From: Rusavskia elegans
Taxonomy: Eukaryota > Ascomycota > Lecanoromycetes > Teloschistales > Teloschistaceae
Reading direction: 5' to 3'
Length of the DNA stretch: 64,000 nucleotides
NCBI GenBank assembly: GCA_011316305.1
Contig: SAUG01000180.1
Span: 1 to 64,000, forward strand
Position 1 is the stretch's first letter; each line of letters starts with the position of its first letter. Position numbers and translations under genes: made by a program. Of this stretch, positions 23,982-35,790 are shown piece by piece. The notes under the pieces are model-generated. The model worked only from the letters and a program-made list of their open reading frames with translations. It made no database searches and was not told where the DNA came from.

Positions 23982-26385
23982 TTTCTATAGCGATTATCTT
24001 CTTTTATTCTTTATCCTAGATAGGATTATTAATAGCTTATTTAAATATTAGCGGTATCGGAATAATATTCGGCTAATTCTATATATCGGAATAGACTATT
24101 ATCTATATAACCTCTTTATTATTTCTATCTCCTATATCTATAACGGCTACGAGCGTTAGACGAGCGCTATATTAGTTTTAGAAATTTTATTCTAATAAAA
24201 ATCTTCGTTATTATTTTCGGTATCGGATTATTTTCTACGTATTAGTATCGCTATATATATAAACTTTTATAATACCTATATAATTAAATTTAATACTTTC
24301 TTCTTCTATATTTTCGGCGAATTTAACGGTATAAATTTTAATTACTAACTTTATATCGGGAAACTAAAGGCGGTACTAAAAATTAGTTTTATTATTATAG
24401 CCGAAGAAAATATATATTCTATTTCGATCTATAAATTTATCTTTTCAATTGTTTATTAGTAGTATTTTTAACGGATTGAAAAAGTAGTATTTATAATCCT
24501 AGACTCTAAAATAATTAATTAAAGGTTTAATCCTATTGAAAGTTTTATATAACGAAACTAGCTATCTATTAATTCTAGATTTATTTCCGATTCGATTCCT
24601 AATATATATATCCGATTCCGCTATTTTAGGCTAGAATTTTATTAGTAGATTAGCTTTATTTAGTATAGTTCGAATACTATTTTCTCTTATATAAATATAT
24701 CGTTCTATAACGTTATTTGAATTAAAATAATATAGTTCGATAGTTTAGTATTAGATACTAGTAGAGGTATACTATTTTCTAATCTATTTTAGAAACTCTA
24801 GAATATTATCTAGGTAAGTAGCTTTAAATTTCGTATCGGTTTTAAATTCGATAATTTTTTTTTAATAAATTAGAATCGTATAGTAGTTATTTCTGGTTTT
24901 TATAAATAGAGCCTAATTAAAGCGTTAATAGTTATCGATAATTAGGAGAAAGTATTTATCGTTCTTTTATAATAGTAGGAAAAGATTATATATATTAATA
25001 AAGACTAGATATAGAATTCTAGATTTATAATCGCTAATATAGTAATTCCTACTATCTATTTCCTTTATTTTAGTATAGACGTCGCAGATTCTATTAAAAA
25101 CTAGAGCTATTAGAATTAGTTTTACTAGATTAGTAACTTTATTAGCTTTTATTATTACTATAAGGCTAAAGTAGTTAAAACGCCTATACTATAGGTTATA
25201 TTCGTACTTTTCGAACGTCTATTTTTTTAAGGCGCTAGTAGAAGGGTTAGTCTAGATATTAGTCTAGGTAAAAGCTTCGGAAATGGATAAAACTAGATAA
25301 ATTAGTAGATATAGAGATTTAATAATAAGAAAAGTAGTTACTTCGAAATTTTTTATAATTACTAAAACTATATAGATTTCCCTACGCTTTTTAGTTTTAA
25401 TAATTTATTTACTTTATTTATCGTTTATATAAAAGGAATCTCTATTAAAATAACCGATAAGACTTTTTTAATATAGCTTTTTTTTAGATAGAAAATTAAC
25501 TCCGAGTAATAGAATATAAGGAATATCGATAAGTAATATTTTATTACTATCTAGTATTTATACTATAGTAGTCCTATATTAGTCTATATATACTTTCCTT
25601 CCTTTAATTTTAATAAATCGCCGTTAAATTGGAATTATAGGTAGTCTAAATCGCTAGAATTAGTTAATTATATAGAATAAAACGCCGGTATCTATTACCT
25701 AGAATATGATAAAAGGCGAGGGTTTACCGGCGAGTTCTTTATTTAAAATAGCTATTTTATAGCCTATCTCCTCGTCTTTTATATTTTCGGAGGAAAAAGA
25801 TTCTAAAAATTCTTTATTAAATAAACTTCCGGCGTTAGAAGCCCGGTAACCTATCTTTTTAAAAGATTTACCCTTTTTTTTATATTTACCTCTATTTTTA
25901 GTAGCTTTTTTTTTTAATTTCGACTTAGATTTAGTTTTAAACTATCGTTAGAACTTTTTTCTTTTAGGGTAAATATATATTATATAGCTAGGAACGTTAT
26001 ATAGAAACTATCTTTTTTTATTCGATAATAAATCCTTTTTATATAATCTAGATTTACTTTTATTAATATTTAGCTTCGAGCTTTATATAGATAATCGGCC
26101 GGATCTATTTTTCGTCTAGTTAATAGATTTATCGGTCTATAAAAACGCTTTTTTCTTCTAGAAAACCTTTATAGCGCGGTTAAGATTAATATTTTTTTAT
26201 ATATCGATAGTATCGACGATAGTCTAATATTCTTCTAGAAACGAATATAGAAAAATCTACAATCGGTATTCCTTTATAGTTATTAACTATATTATAAGGT
26301 TATATTCGAAGAGCTTTCGCGCTATCGAAGTAATCTCGTCTATAGTACTATGAATTAATTTATTAGAATTCTTTTTAAAGTTAAT

Positions 26386-26824
26386 TCCTCGCCGGAATGG
26401 ATTGGATTGGTGTGGGTTTTAGCCTTTAAAACCCACATCAATGGGATATTGGGTTTTAGTCTTTAAAACCCACAACAATGGGATATTGGGTTTTAGCCTT
26501 TAAAACCCACACCAATGGGATATTGGGTTTTAGCCTTTAAAACCCACACCAATGGGATATTGGGTTTTATAGGTTAGGGCGTAAATGGTGTGGATTTTTA
26601 ATAGGGTAGGGGCCGAAGCTTAATTTGAAGAAAAAATATAATTAAATAGGCCTAATACGTATAGATTTAACGAAAAAAGATACAGGATATCTCGTAGGAC
26701 AATTTAAAAAACCTATACTATTTAAATAGGTTTGGTTAGAAGCCTCTAAAACCCATACCATACCAACCTAAAAGGATCTACTATATCAAATCCCAATAGG
26801 TTTCTCTAATCTATTCCGGCGAGA
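26386..26824. mobile_element. Miniature Mutator-type (MULE-like) element with hairpin array
   Basis: A 439 bp insertion in copy 3 with near-matching inverted ends (ctcgccggaatggattgga; inverse at the right ctcgccggaatagattaga) and an exact 9 bp duplication aaagttaat (26377-26385 and 26825-26833). Nine-bp duplications are typical of Mutator-like transposons. Inside, a 37 bp unit starting gggatattgggttttag repeats in tandem at 26443, 26480 and 26517 with partial units at both sides. Each unit contains an inverted pair tgggtttta/ttaaaaccca. It keeps CA and TG, unlike its host. Confidence 0.8.
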
Positions 26825-28027
26825 AAAGTTAATATATTAGCTATATAATATCCGATTCGTAATTTAGAAGTAATTTTTATATTTCGCCTTTAAAATCTAT
26901 TATATTATTTTAATAGTAGTTAACTTTCCGATAGTTTTATAGCCCGTCCGTATCGACGTACTATAAAAGGATAAAGTAAATTTCTATATTATTTATTCGT
27001 TTTATAAAGCCGTTTAATAAATCGGTAAATAGCTTTTTCGGAAACGCTAGTATCGATAACTCTATTAATACTAAAATTAGAATAATACGCTACTAGATAA
27101 TACGCTATAGATTTTACGATTCTATATAGACCTATATAGTACGGAACTAGTCGTTTTTATTTCTATAAACAAAAGTAGTAATAGACTGCCGCCTAGAGTT
27201 AGGAAACTCGTCGGCTATAGTAAAAGTAGGTTTAAATTTATAAAGAATTAAGAAATTAGTTAATAGTAAAATAAATAAAAAGATTATAAAATCCGTCGGT
27301 AAAGAAATTTTATATTTTATTAATCTAAGTAACCAGATCCTTATAAATTTTTATATAATTAAATTTCTATTTCTATTCTTATATAGACGTTCCGATATTA
27401 CTAGTTCGTTTATTCTAAACTTATATCTAGTTACCGGATAGTTTAGTTAGTATAGTAGTACTATTAGTCTAGATTCTTCGATTTTCTTTACTATTTTCTA
27501 AATATACTATTCCGTATATTAATAGCCGCTTTTCTCGATTCTATTAGACGATAGGTTTTTTAGCTAGATTATATTAAATCCTTTTTAATATATAGATTCT
27601 ACTTTCGATTTAAATATAACTATTCCGCGTATTAGATACCGTTTTTCTTTAGACCGGATTTTTTCTTCGGATACTAATTAGTATTAGATTATCGAAAATC
27701 TATTCGATTTAGGAATTCTACTTTCGATCTAAATATACTATTTTATATAGTAGATATCGTTTTTTATTTAGGCCGGAACCTTCTAAAAGTTTCTAAATAG
27801 TAATAGTATAGCCGGACTATTCCGGTCCTACTCTTGATTTAAATATACTATTCGGAATATCTAGTTCTTTAATATTAAATTCCGATACTGTTTTTCTATC
27901 GAACTATATATACTAGCTCTTTATAGACTATAGTAATCTAAAGCCCTATATCGGTCTAGATAGCCTAAAATTTACTATACGTATCGACTATATTAGGAAA
28001 TACTATTACGAATCCGAGCTTATAATC

Positions 28028-28320
28028 TATTAAAGTAAATCCGTATTTTAATATAATAGAGCAATCTATAGAAGTAATTCTATTTATTTAACTAATTAAA
28101 ATATGGATAAAAATTCTATATAGAATTTTTATCTTCTAAGCTAAACTAGCGCGCTAAAGCCTCGGTATAGATTATCTAATCTATAACCTTTTAACGCGAA
28201 CCTTTAAAGCGATCTATACGTTAAATCTTCGGTATAGATTATATAATCTATACTATTTTAACGCGAGTTTTAGCTCGAGCTTCGGCGCGAGCTTCATCTG
28301 AGCTGCCGTATATCTTAACA
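28028..28320 (-). repeat. 5' LTR of copia D copy 3
   Basis: Runs from tattaaagtaaatccg (former tgttgaagtgaacacg) to ccgtatatcttaaca, 293 bp, in the same orientation as the LTR at 21440. Confidence 0.8.
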
Positions 28321-28335
28321 GTTTTCAGTTCAATA

Positions 28336-29099
28336 TTAATTTTAATAAATAATTCAGATAATATCAAACGATAATATATCAAATATAAATAAAACTATTT
28401 AATTTATAATCATTTATTTCTTATATTTTTTTAAATCTACTATAGGTACTAAAAGTACCGGCGGAAGAATTTGATTTAAATATATAATTTTAATCGTTTA
28501 TAATATTTAATAATAAAAAATCTATTATAGCGGCTTTAAAGAATTTAAAATCTCTAAAATATTAGAATTTCTATAAAAAAAAATCGAAATTTACTAAAAA
28601 GTTGAGCTATAGTGGTAATACGGCTAATATAGCTATCGAGTTCCCGTATATAAAAGAGGACGAAAATTCTAATAATATCGTCGAAGTTAATAATAAAAAC
28701 CAGATAATAGATAGATATTCTACTAAAGAAAATAATACTAAATTCGAAAATAATAAAAATTTAGCTAAAAGTATTAATTTTAATTAGAACGAAGATAAAG
28801 ATAAAGATAAAAATATAGAAAAAAAAGATATAAAAAAAAGACGAAAATAATAGAAATCGAAGACGATAAAGATATAAAAAAAGTTATTATAGATAACTAG
28901 TAACCTATATGTAGAGATTGTAAATTTAAATTAATATATATTTCGATATATTACTATATTATCAATACAAAACTGATTTTATAACGTAGAATAGAAAATT
29001 TTAACGATTTTAACGGGTCGGAATAGACTATTTTTTAACCCGATTCGGGTCGGATCGAATTAATCAACCTAGATTCGAAATCCGACCCGACGGCCAATC
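28336..29099. other. AT-rich DNA with possible transposase remnant
   Basis: After the split LTR end, the plus strand around 28600-28970 has a lysine/aspartate-rich open stretch and then CRDCKFKL preceded by two stops at former Trp/Gln positions. It is followed by GGGTCGG-type repeats (29015-29095). The order acidic linker, CxxC motif and GGGTCGG clusters could be a hAT N-terminus (BED finger), but the His ligands are not visible. Treated as unresolved. Confidence 0.3.
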
Positions 29100-29911
29100 T
29101 GTTACGTCCATGATTCTATAGAAGTATTTACGTTTATCAATCAGATAAACGGATTAATAGTTTAGTCCAGTTAGAGCCGCTGGAGTCGTAAAGCCGCCCC
29201 CGCTTGATAGGTCAACTCTATCGGGTATATCGGTTTCTTTTCTATATATAACGCTTTTTATATCTATCAGATTACTTCATTCGTTAGTCGTTAATATAAT
29301 TACTAAATACTACTAAATTTCTTTTTAATAATTATTTACGTAACGAAATGTTATAAACCTGGGCTGAACCTTGTACCAAGTTCAGTGTTCAGTAACAAAA
29401 TCCTTGGTATATACTAAACACTCGGAAGATAATCAATAATCAGCGTTGCTCAGTATTACTAATTACTGATCACCACTAAACAGAATACTCAGTTGTTTAG
29501 CTATATTCAGTATATTGATTATATTAATTATACTGATTATAGAGGATTTTATTATCTATATAGATTTTGAACTCGACGCTTTTATAGCTCGTGTTTAATT
29601 TATTAGTTATCGCTATATACTGCTCTAGCAATCAAACTGACTTATTTTTATATCAACTTGAAGTGATTACCCGTTGTACCTCCGTTTACAGATATATCAA
29701 TAAGTCCAATCAATCCTTGGAGATACCAGACCCCCTAGCTAGCCCTATAATACGAAAACGCCTCGTAATATTATAACTTTACCTTTACAGGTATATAGAA
29801 CTAGTTACGATAATCTACGTTAAAACTCCTTTAATAATTAGTAGTTCGGACTACGTCGATAGCTATAGCTAGATTTATATATAACGCCTTTTAATATATA
29901 ATAACGTTATA
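29100..29911 (+). mobile_element. LTR, family F, split by a B LTR
   Basis: Starts tgttacgtccatgatt inside GGGTCGG-rich DNA and ends aacgttata. It is about 402 bp once the insertion 29348-29752 and its duplication are removed, against 412 bp for the copy at 20560. No duplication is seen at its outer ends, so it may be one LTR of a larger element whose other LTR is 31524-31932. Confidence 0.75.
29348..29752 (-). mobile_element. Solo LTR, family B variant, inside the F LTR
   Basis: A 405 bp unit from tgttataaacctgggct to ctataata with an exact duplication cgaaa (29343-29347 and 29753-29757). In reverse complement its first half matches the B LTRs (ggtctggtatctccaagg); the other half is diverged. 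It keeps many CA and TG dinucleotides, so it appears to be the youngest layer here. Confidence 0.85.
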
Positions 29912-31523
29912 TTATAACGACTTACTTTATCAGACTCGCTATCTCGCTCTATAGAACGAAGCGATACTATTAAAACGGTAACGCTAAATATCTATAAAAG
30001 AAACAGAAGATCTTTAAAAAACTAATCGAAACTAAACCGGCAATATATAATCTAAATTATTACGTCGACGAATTGATCGAAAAAGTTTTAATTATTACGG
30101 ATATAGAATTCCAAACTGATTTCCGATAATTTTAAAGAAATGAAATATCTATATATATAAATATTTCTACGCTAGATCTATACCCGTTTCTATATTCGTT
30201 TTTGTAATTAGCGACCGGATTAGTTAGTATCCGAATTCGTAGATAACTATATAATTCAAATATATATTCTATAAACTTTTAAATCGATTATATAGTACAG
30301 AATTCTGATTACTATACGGAACGTATTCCGGCCGGTATAAAACCGCGTCTTTATCGATTCCAAATAGATAATTCTATATTTATTTCTTTTTTCTATATAA
30401 TTTTCTTTATAGTGAATTCGTTTAGAATTTTTCTTTATAGTTCGGTAATCTAAAAATTATTATTAAATATAATTTATAGCTACCGTATATATTTACGCCA
30501 TTATCTTTACTATAGACCCGGGTAGTATTCGAATTTACTTCGAAGTCGAAAGTTTTTTTAACGCTATATCGTCGATATATAGATAGTTATTAAAAAAAAT
30601 AACTTTAACTAAATTCGATCCAATTAAAATTTATTACGTAGAGAAAGATATATTAGTATTAGAGATATAGTTATAGAAAATTATAATTCCACGCTATTTA
30701 GAAAAACTATAGTTATATTTTCTTCTTTTTTAAATAGCGATAAATCGATATAGTAGTTGTACTAGAATCTTACTACTATTATCTATTATTTTAGAAAGTT
30801 TACGTTTTATTTTTCGTTTATTATAGATACGTACTAGTTTATAATTACCTTCGAGTTATAAAATAATAAAATTCTAATAGACTATCCGGATGTTTATTCG
30901 CGCGTCTTTAAATTAAAAAAAAGCTTTAATTAAAGATATTCAAAAAAACGTTCGGTAAATATCTAGATACTATATAGACCATTAAATATAAGAGAAAATA
31001 TCTACTATATATTTATCTATTACTTTTTCTTCGAATTCTAAAATTCTTTTTTAATTACGATCGAATCGATAATATTATCTACGTAGAGCTACCAAGTACT
31101 AGCTATAATCTAGACGGTTTTTTACTGGCTATCGTCGAACGTTAATTAATCTATAGTCTATATAGTCGGTATGATATATATAATTTATATATATAAAATA
31201 ATTCGAATCAATTTAGAAAAATCTTTAAAAATGGCTTTCCGAAACTTTCTAGGCCGAAACGATAGTTAGCGAAGATAGATATCTACTATATAGATACTGC
31301 CGAGTTAGAATACATTACTACTAAATAGCTTTAATTACGAGACGGAAAAATCGCTTTACTAAATACGGAACGGCGTAGTACCTTTGATACTATTATTCGG
31401 GACGTTATAAATACATCCGAATCTATTTAATATTTTCTTTCCGGGTTTATAAAAACTAGAAAGACTTTTTTATACGAATATTTTTACCATTTTTATCATA
31501 TATAGAACCGAATCGTTTTATAT
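29912..31523. other. RIP-mutated internal sequence, unidentified
   Basis: It lies between two F LTRs in the same orientation and could be the internal region of one element, but outer duplications do not match (caatc against agaat). No pol motif was recognised in any frame. On the plus strand about 31330-31450, a stretch including YSGRYKYIR is readable but not assigned. Confidence 0.35.
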
Positions 31524-31932
31524 TATTACGTCCGCGACTCTATAGAAACACTCTGAAAGATTGGCTAGACAAGCGAGCCCAATTATCTATAGCCGTCTAT
31601 AGCCGACCTGGCCGACTCTCCTAAAGGGACTTTTAGTACGCGGCTACCTTTCGGCTTTAACGGCTATTTTTAATATATATATCGCTCCTTATACCTATAG
31701 ATAGTTTCTTTCGTTAGTTATTAATATAATTATTAAATACGTCTCTACTATTCTCTATTAATTACCTCTGTAATAAAGACGCCTTATAATATCGTAACCT
31801 TATCTCTACGGTTATACGGGACTAGTTACGATAACTTACGCTAGGATTTCTTTACTATTTAGTAGCTCGGACTACGCCTACGGCTGTAGCTAGGCTCGAG
31901 CGTAACGTCCTTTAATATACAGGGACGTTATA
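31524..31932 (+). mobile_element. LTR, family F
   Basis: A 409 bp unit from tattacgtccgcgactc to gacgttata, collinear with 20560-20971. Flanks tatat and agaat do not form a duplication, so this is not an obvious solo LTR. Confidence 0.7.
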
Positions 31933-32489
31933 AGAATCTTCTTTTTTTCTAAATTCTTTTCTGCGTATATAGATTTCTGGCTAGTTAGATCGAAGTACTA
32001 GAATAAACGAGTATATCGATAACGGTATAGCTTGCGATTAGATAAAACGACGTAGGTAAAGCGTTTATATATATATATATATATATAACGGGGGGGATAA
32101 AAACGGAATTAGTTACGGAATTTCTAAAAACTAATTAGTCTGTTTTAATTAGTTAAATAAATAAAAATTAAATCTTTTAAAGGATTTATTTACATTTAAT
32201 TTTAATTAATTGGAATTAAATTAAATATTGCTTTCAACTTCGGTTTATTTATCGTTTTCGTTAATATTATCTATTTCTTCTAGCGTTTTTTATAAATAAT
32301 ATATAGTAGTTTTTGAATTCTAATATATATTAAAGAAATTATATTCGAAGTAACACTTTCGGTATATATAAATTTAATTTCTTTTTCGCCAATAGTTATA
32401 ATACGTTTTTTTAAAATACAGAATTATATCGAAATCTTCTAATTAATTTAGGCCGATAATAAAACCTATCTATAGATTAACTACTAAAG
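31933..32489 (-). pseudogene. AT-rich DNA, possible Gypsy-type protease fragment
   Basis: In the minus strand near 32440-32480 the words GFIIGLN, a stop at a Trp position and LEDFDIIL resemble the ILGxxWLxxxxxxID stretch after the aspartic protease of Gypsy/metavirid elements. A TA microsatellite followed by seven Gs lies at 32068-32096. Nothing else is recognisable; weak call. Confidence 0.3.
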
Positions 32490-33222
32490 TACTTCCTTTC
32501 TAAAAAACTATTATCTAAATTTATATTAAATTAATATATATATATATATATATATTACTAACGTTATATACGGCAACGATTTGTATTTATATACCGTAAT
32601 GAAATTTTCACAGCCAAAGATATATTCGTCAGATAAGATTTACAGCGTAGTTAATTATTTCTATTTAACTATTTTCTTTTTTATTCGCTATCACGAATCC
32701 TTTACTATATAAATATAATTTCGTTACTCGCAACTTTCGATATATCCTTTTTCGATATTATAAATAATTATAAATATCTAATATTTCCGCTATATCTATT
32801 TGCTATACTGCGAAATAATTATCTATAGTCGTCGTATCGGCTGTATTTATTAAAAACCCGTACCTAAATATTCCGTTAAACTATTAAAATATTCTTTAGT
32901 CTATTTAATTTTAAAAGAGTCGCTAGGTAATACGCTAGCTATTACGGCCAGAAGCTTTACTCGATTAATTAGATTAAAGGGAAGTAGGATGGTCGGATAG
33001 CGCGTTTTAAAGGCGGTAAAGAAGAGATCTAGATCGAAGTCGAAATAGGTTATTCTAGCTATAACGAGATAGTCGACGACCGAACTGGTAGATATAATTA
33101 TTACAGATATATAATATTAGTTCTACTATCGTATATTCGATACTAGTATACTAACGTTTGATCTGTTTATCAAACCACTGGTTTACCGAGTACTAAAACC
33201 AAAATAAATTAACTAAATTGAT
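32490..33222 (-). mobile_element. S1 element, copy 3
   Basis: The TA run and acgttatatacggcaacg (32555-32580) through accaaaataaattaac (33200-33215) follow the S1 layout, with the degenerate frame on the minus strand (KTRYPTILL, VKLLAVIASVLP). It is shorter than the other copies through internal deletions. The left edge is approximate. Confidence 0.65.
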
Positions 33223-33250
33223 ATAAATATACTAATAACTAATACGAACG

Positions 33251-33888
33251 GTCTGGATAGCGTAGTAGTAACGCTACGTGATTTGGTAGCCCAACGGATC
33301 CAGCGTTCCATTTCGCAATTAACCGAATTAAATTCGACGGGTCGGAGGTTGTAGTGGTCAGGGTTCTGAACCATACAAACGGTTTAAGAGGTCATGGAAT
33401 GTATATCTGGATTGTACAGTTGTATACGAATTCGGATACTAACTGATCCGGTCGCTAATCGCAAGAGCGGGTATAGAAGCGGGTATAGGCCTAGCGTGGA
33501 AATGCTTGTGTATATAAATGTCACACTCTTCTATAGTTATAGGAAATCAGCTTGGAATTCTACAAGGTTCGATTTTTTCGAAAGCTAATCTTATATTTAA
33601 ATTTATTCCATCGACTAAATCGATTTTTATATAGAGTCTTTATATAGCGGGAATATAGAATAGACTATACCGGCCAAGCCGTATCGGTTAAAATAATTTA
33701 AATCTAAAAGAAATTAAATAGATTAACGTTTCCTTTAGAGTTTTAGTCTAGATCTAGCTTTTTCGAGATTTCTAAACTCGAATTCTCGGTAAAATACTTG
33801 AATACCATATAATTACGTAATTTGATCGGTTTAGCGCTTTTAATATTAAATCGTAAAAGATTAAAATCAAATATCAAATAATTAATTT
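33251..33888 (+). mobile_element. tRNA-like SINE, copy 2, split by repeat G
   Basis: Starts gtctggatagcgtagtag and follows the SINE at 8223-8659 to cttgaataccatataatt and beyond. It is interrupted at the B-box region by repeat G (33350-33564). Edges other than the 5' start are approximate; I could not see a target duplication for this copy. Confidence 0.6.
33350..33564 (+). mobile_element. Repeat G, copy 2, inserted in the SINE
   Basis: A 214-215 bp unit from tgtagtggtcagggtt to ggaattctaca, flanked by aggt (33346-33349 and 33565-33568). The duplication becomes aggtt if the unit starts one base later. The same unit occurs unmutated at 935-1122. Its tgta..taca ends and short duplication suit a solo LTR or a small DNA element. 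Confidence 0.65.
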
Positions 33889-34514
33889 TATGAATAGAAT
33901 AAAGTAAATATTACTATTTTATATACGTTTTATATAATTGTTTTTTTAAATTTTCAATATTTTTTTTAAAACGTTAAAAATACGCGGTACCTATAGAAAT
34001 AAATATATGAAAATAATTTAATTCTATATATATAATACATTTTCTAGAATTTTTATCGATATAATAGAATCATTTTATTTAAAAATACTTTCGATAAAAA
34101 TATATAGCTAATATATCGATATCTAATAATAGAACTTTTATACGACGATTATTAGTAGATAAACTTTTCTCTTTATCTATAAAAAGTAGGACTATAGTTT
34201 TTCGGAATAAAAATTCTAAAGAAAAAATTTGATATTATAAATTTAAATTGTATATTTCTGGTAAAACGTTAGTATCTAGTATAGTATTGGATTTTCTATC
34301 AAATATTAATAGATAAAGATATATAAAACCGTTTCAATATTAATATTAATAAAATATTTATTAGTTTTTATAAATAACTACTAATAACATCTGATTTATA
34401 ATAATTTTAGTTAATAAATACTTTAGAGATAGATCAGTTTGGTAGTTTTAGTAAATAAAAATAATAATATTAGATTTATTTAATAGTTTTAATCGGTAAA
34501 AAATTAAAAAAAAA
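33889..34514. other. AT-rich DNA, nothing recognised
   Basis: Very AT-rich sequence with scattered CA/TG; no terminal repeats, domains or RNA genes seen. Confidence 0.4.
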
Positions 34515-34725
34515 GATTTTATTATCTATATAGACTATTAACTCGACGCCATTATAGTTTATATTCAATTTATTAGTTACCGCAATAAACTTCTCTAATA
34601 ATTAGATCAATTTATTTTTATATTAATAATATTTAATGAACCGTTATTTTTAAATTTATATATAAATTAATAAAAAAAAAATATCTTTTAGAAATATCAG
34701 ATCTTTCAGAAAGCATTATAACATT
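34515..34725 (-). mobile_element. Fragment of a family B LTR
   Basis: ttattatctatatagact and the following text to gaaatatcagatctttcag match, in reverse complement, the first half of the B LTRs (compare 29540-29745). The other half is missing. It is the last recognisable transposon piece before the gene island. Confidence 0.55.
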
Positions 34726-35790
34726 TTATTATATTAACGTAACTGACTAGTTTTCAGTTAACGATAGATATAATAATATATAATGATTATTCCAATATTA
34801 TATTTAAGAAAGTTAAATATTCTAGTAATTCGATAAAGATAATCTATACTATATTAAATAGTAGTTTTTTTCGGTACTAGTAATAGTATCTTCTGGTATT
34901 TTTTGTAGTATTTTTTAGTCATAGTATAGTACCTCTCGATTCGATTTTATATCAACATCGCTATTATCTTTTTTGACGTATTTACCACCATTTTAGTCCA
35001 TTTAGATCAACTAGGAACGAGATATTCGATGCAAGCTTTTTGCTACATCTTGAAATTCAGTTTGGAGTTTGCCGTCCTCAACCAGCATGATAGCTGTTGC
35101 TGCTCGCGGGATCCGCCGACAGACATTTGGAGAGAAAAGATATCATGATACCTCCGTTGGAGATATTTCGCACTACGGGCAGAGGCATCTAGTGTCCGAA
35201 GTTTATCAAGGCTGCCGAAGATCCCGCAGAGTCGGAGGATAGTCTAGACCGTCCTATGGCGAGCAAGATATCGAAAGGAGAGACCGGCATCGCAGTATCT
35301 GCTCTTGTCTTTGAAGATGTCGTGACCAAGTCCGAAGCGCGAAAATACTCAGTGGGCCACTCGTTGCTCCCACTTCAATGTCGGCGAAACGACTCGCTGG
35401 AGAGGAGCAGATAAAAGGCAAGAAGTGGGCACCAATGGATGCAAGATGATGACGAGGATAAGATTACGCTACATATGTGGAAACGAAACGAAGCGATCAT
35501 GGAGCATATTCTATGGCTGGCAGCAAATCATCGTGATCAAGTATAGGATCAGTGTATCTCGTATTGAGTTTAAGAACACTTGCACATTCATGACTTGATA
35601 TTTCCAGATTTGCGTTCGTACCGTTGCTCCCCTACAATTTGTGTCCCAGCCCCTGGTCAGAGGGGATCCATCCCGGGTACGAGAACACTATTTTCCGGCA
35701 CTTCTCGTTCTCGTCAAATCTGGTGATCTTCATTTAGCACTGGCCATTGGCATTGCAGAAATGCCTTTCACAACGTCAGTATCCTTCTTC
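34726..35790. other. Transition from AT-rich DNA to gene island, no gene called
   Basis: RIP-type composition ends around 34980, after which CA and TG are common. Short open frames exist on both strands but none has a recognisable domain or a convincing exon structure. Confidence 0.4.

Larger units (their letters stand above)
21960..27300 (-). pseudogene. Gag-Pol polyprotein of copia D copy 3, RIP-inactivated
   Basis: The minus strand is collinear with copy 2: the RNase H C-terminus lies near 22010-22060, the reverse-transcriptase motif YIDN (family YVDD) at 22983-22994, and the protease motif (IDTG for family IDSG) near 25690. Stops are TAG/TAA at Trp/Gln positions. The frame is additionally broken by the 529 bp LTR and the 439 bp miniature element. 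Confidence 0.8.
21440..28320 (-). mobile_element. Copia family D, copy 3 (full length, opposite strand)
   Basis: LTRs at 21440-21779 and 28028-28320 enclose a minus-strand gag-pol. Primer-site text lies next to the right LTR (cgaatccgagcttataatc, 28011-28027) as expected for this orientation. It is interrupted by a solo B LTR (23453-23981) and a Mutator-type miniature element (26386-26824). The left LTR is about 50 bp longer than the right through extra ttagcgcgag-type repeats. Confidence 0.85.

Noticed and set aside
26443..26569. A CRISPR-like array of 37 bp units
   Set aside because: There are no unique spacers; units are contiguous and the whole sits inside a transposon with a 9 bp target duplication.
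28602..28787. A 61-codon open frame in AT-rich DNA, lysine/asparagine-rich
   Set aside because: Composition reflects the AT-rich transposon background, the apparent start is not ATG, and a stop cuts it off from the following coding trace; treated as part of an element remnant.
29591..29776. A 61-codon open frame
   Set aside because: It lies almost entirely inside the B LTR at 29348-29752, on the antisense strand of that LTR, and has no domain.
29095..31937. One full LTR element bounded by the two F LTRs
   Set aside because: The outer 5 bp (caatc, agaat) do not match even allowing RIP transitions and no pol domain is legible between them; kept as a possibility only.
33394..33588. A 64-codon open frame
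   Set aside because: It is contained in repeat G and the adjoining SINE; the other G copy does not keep the frame.
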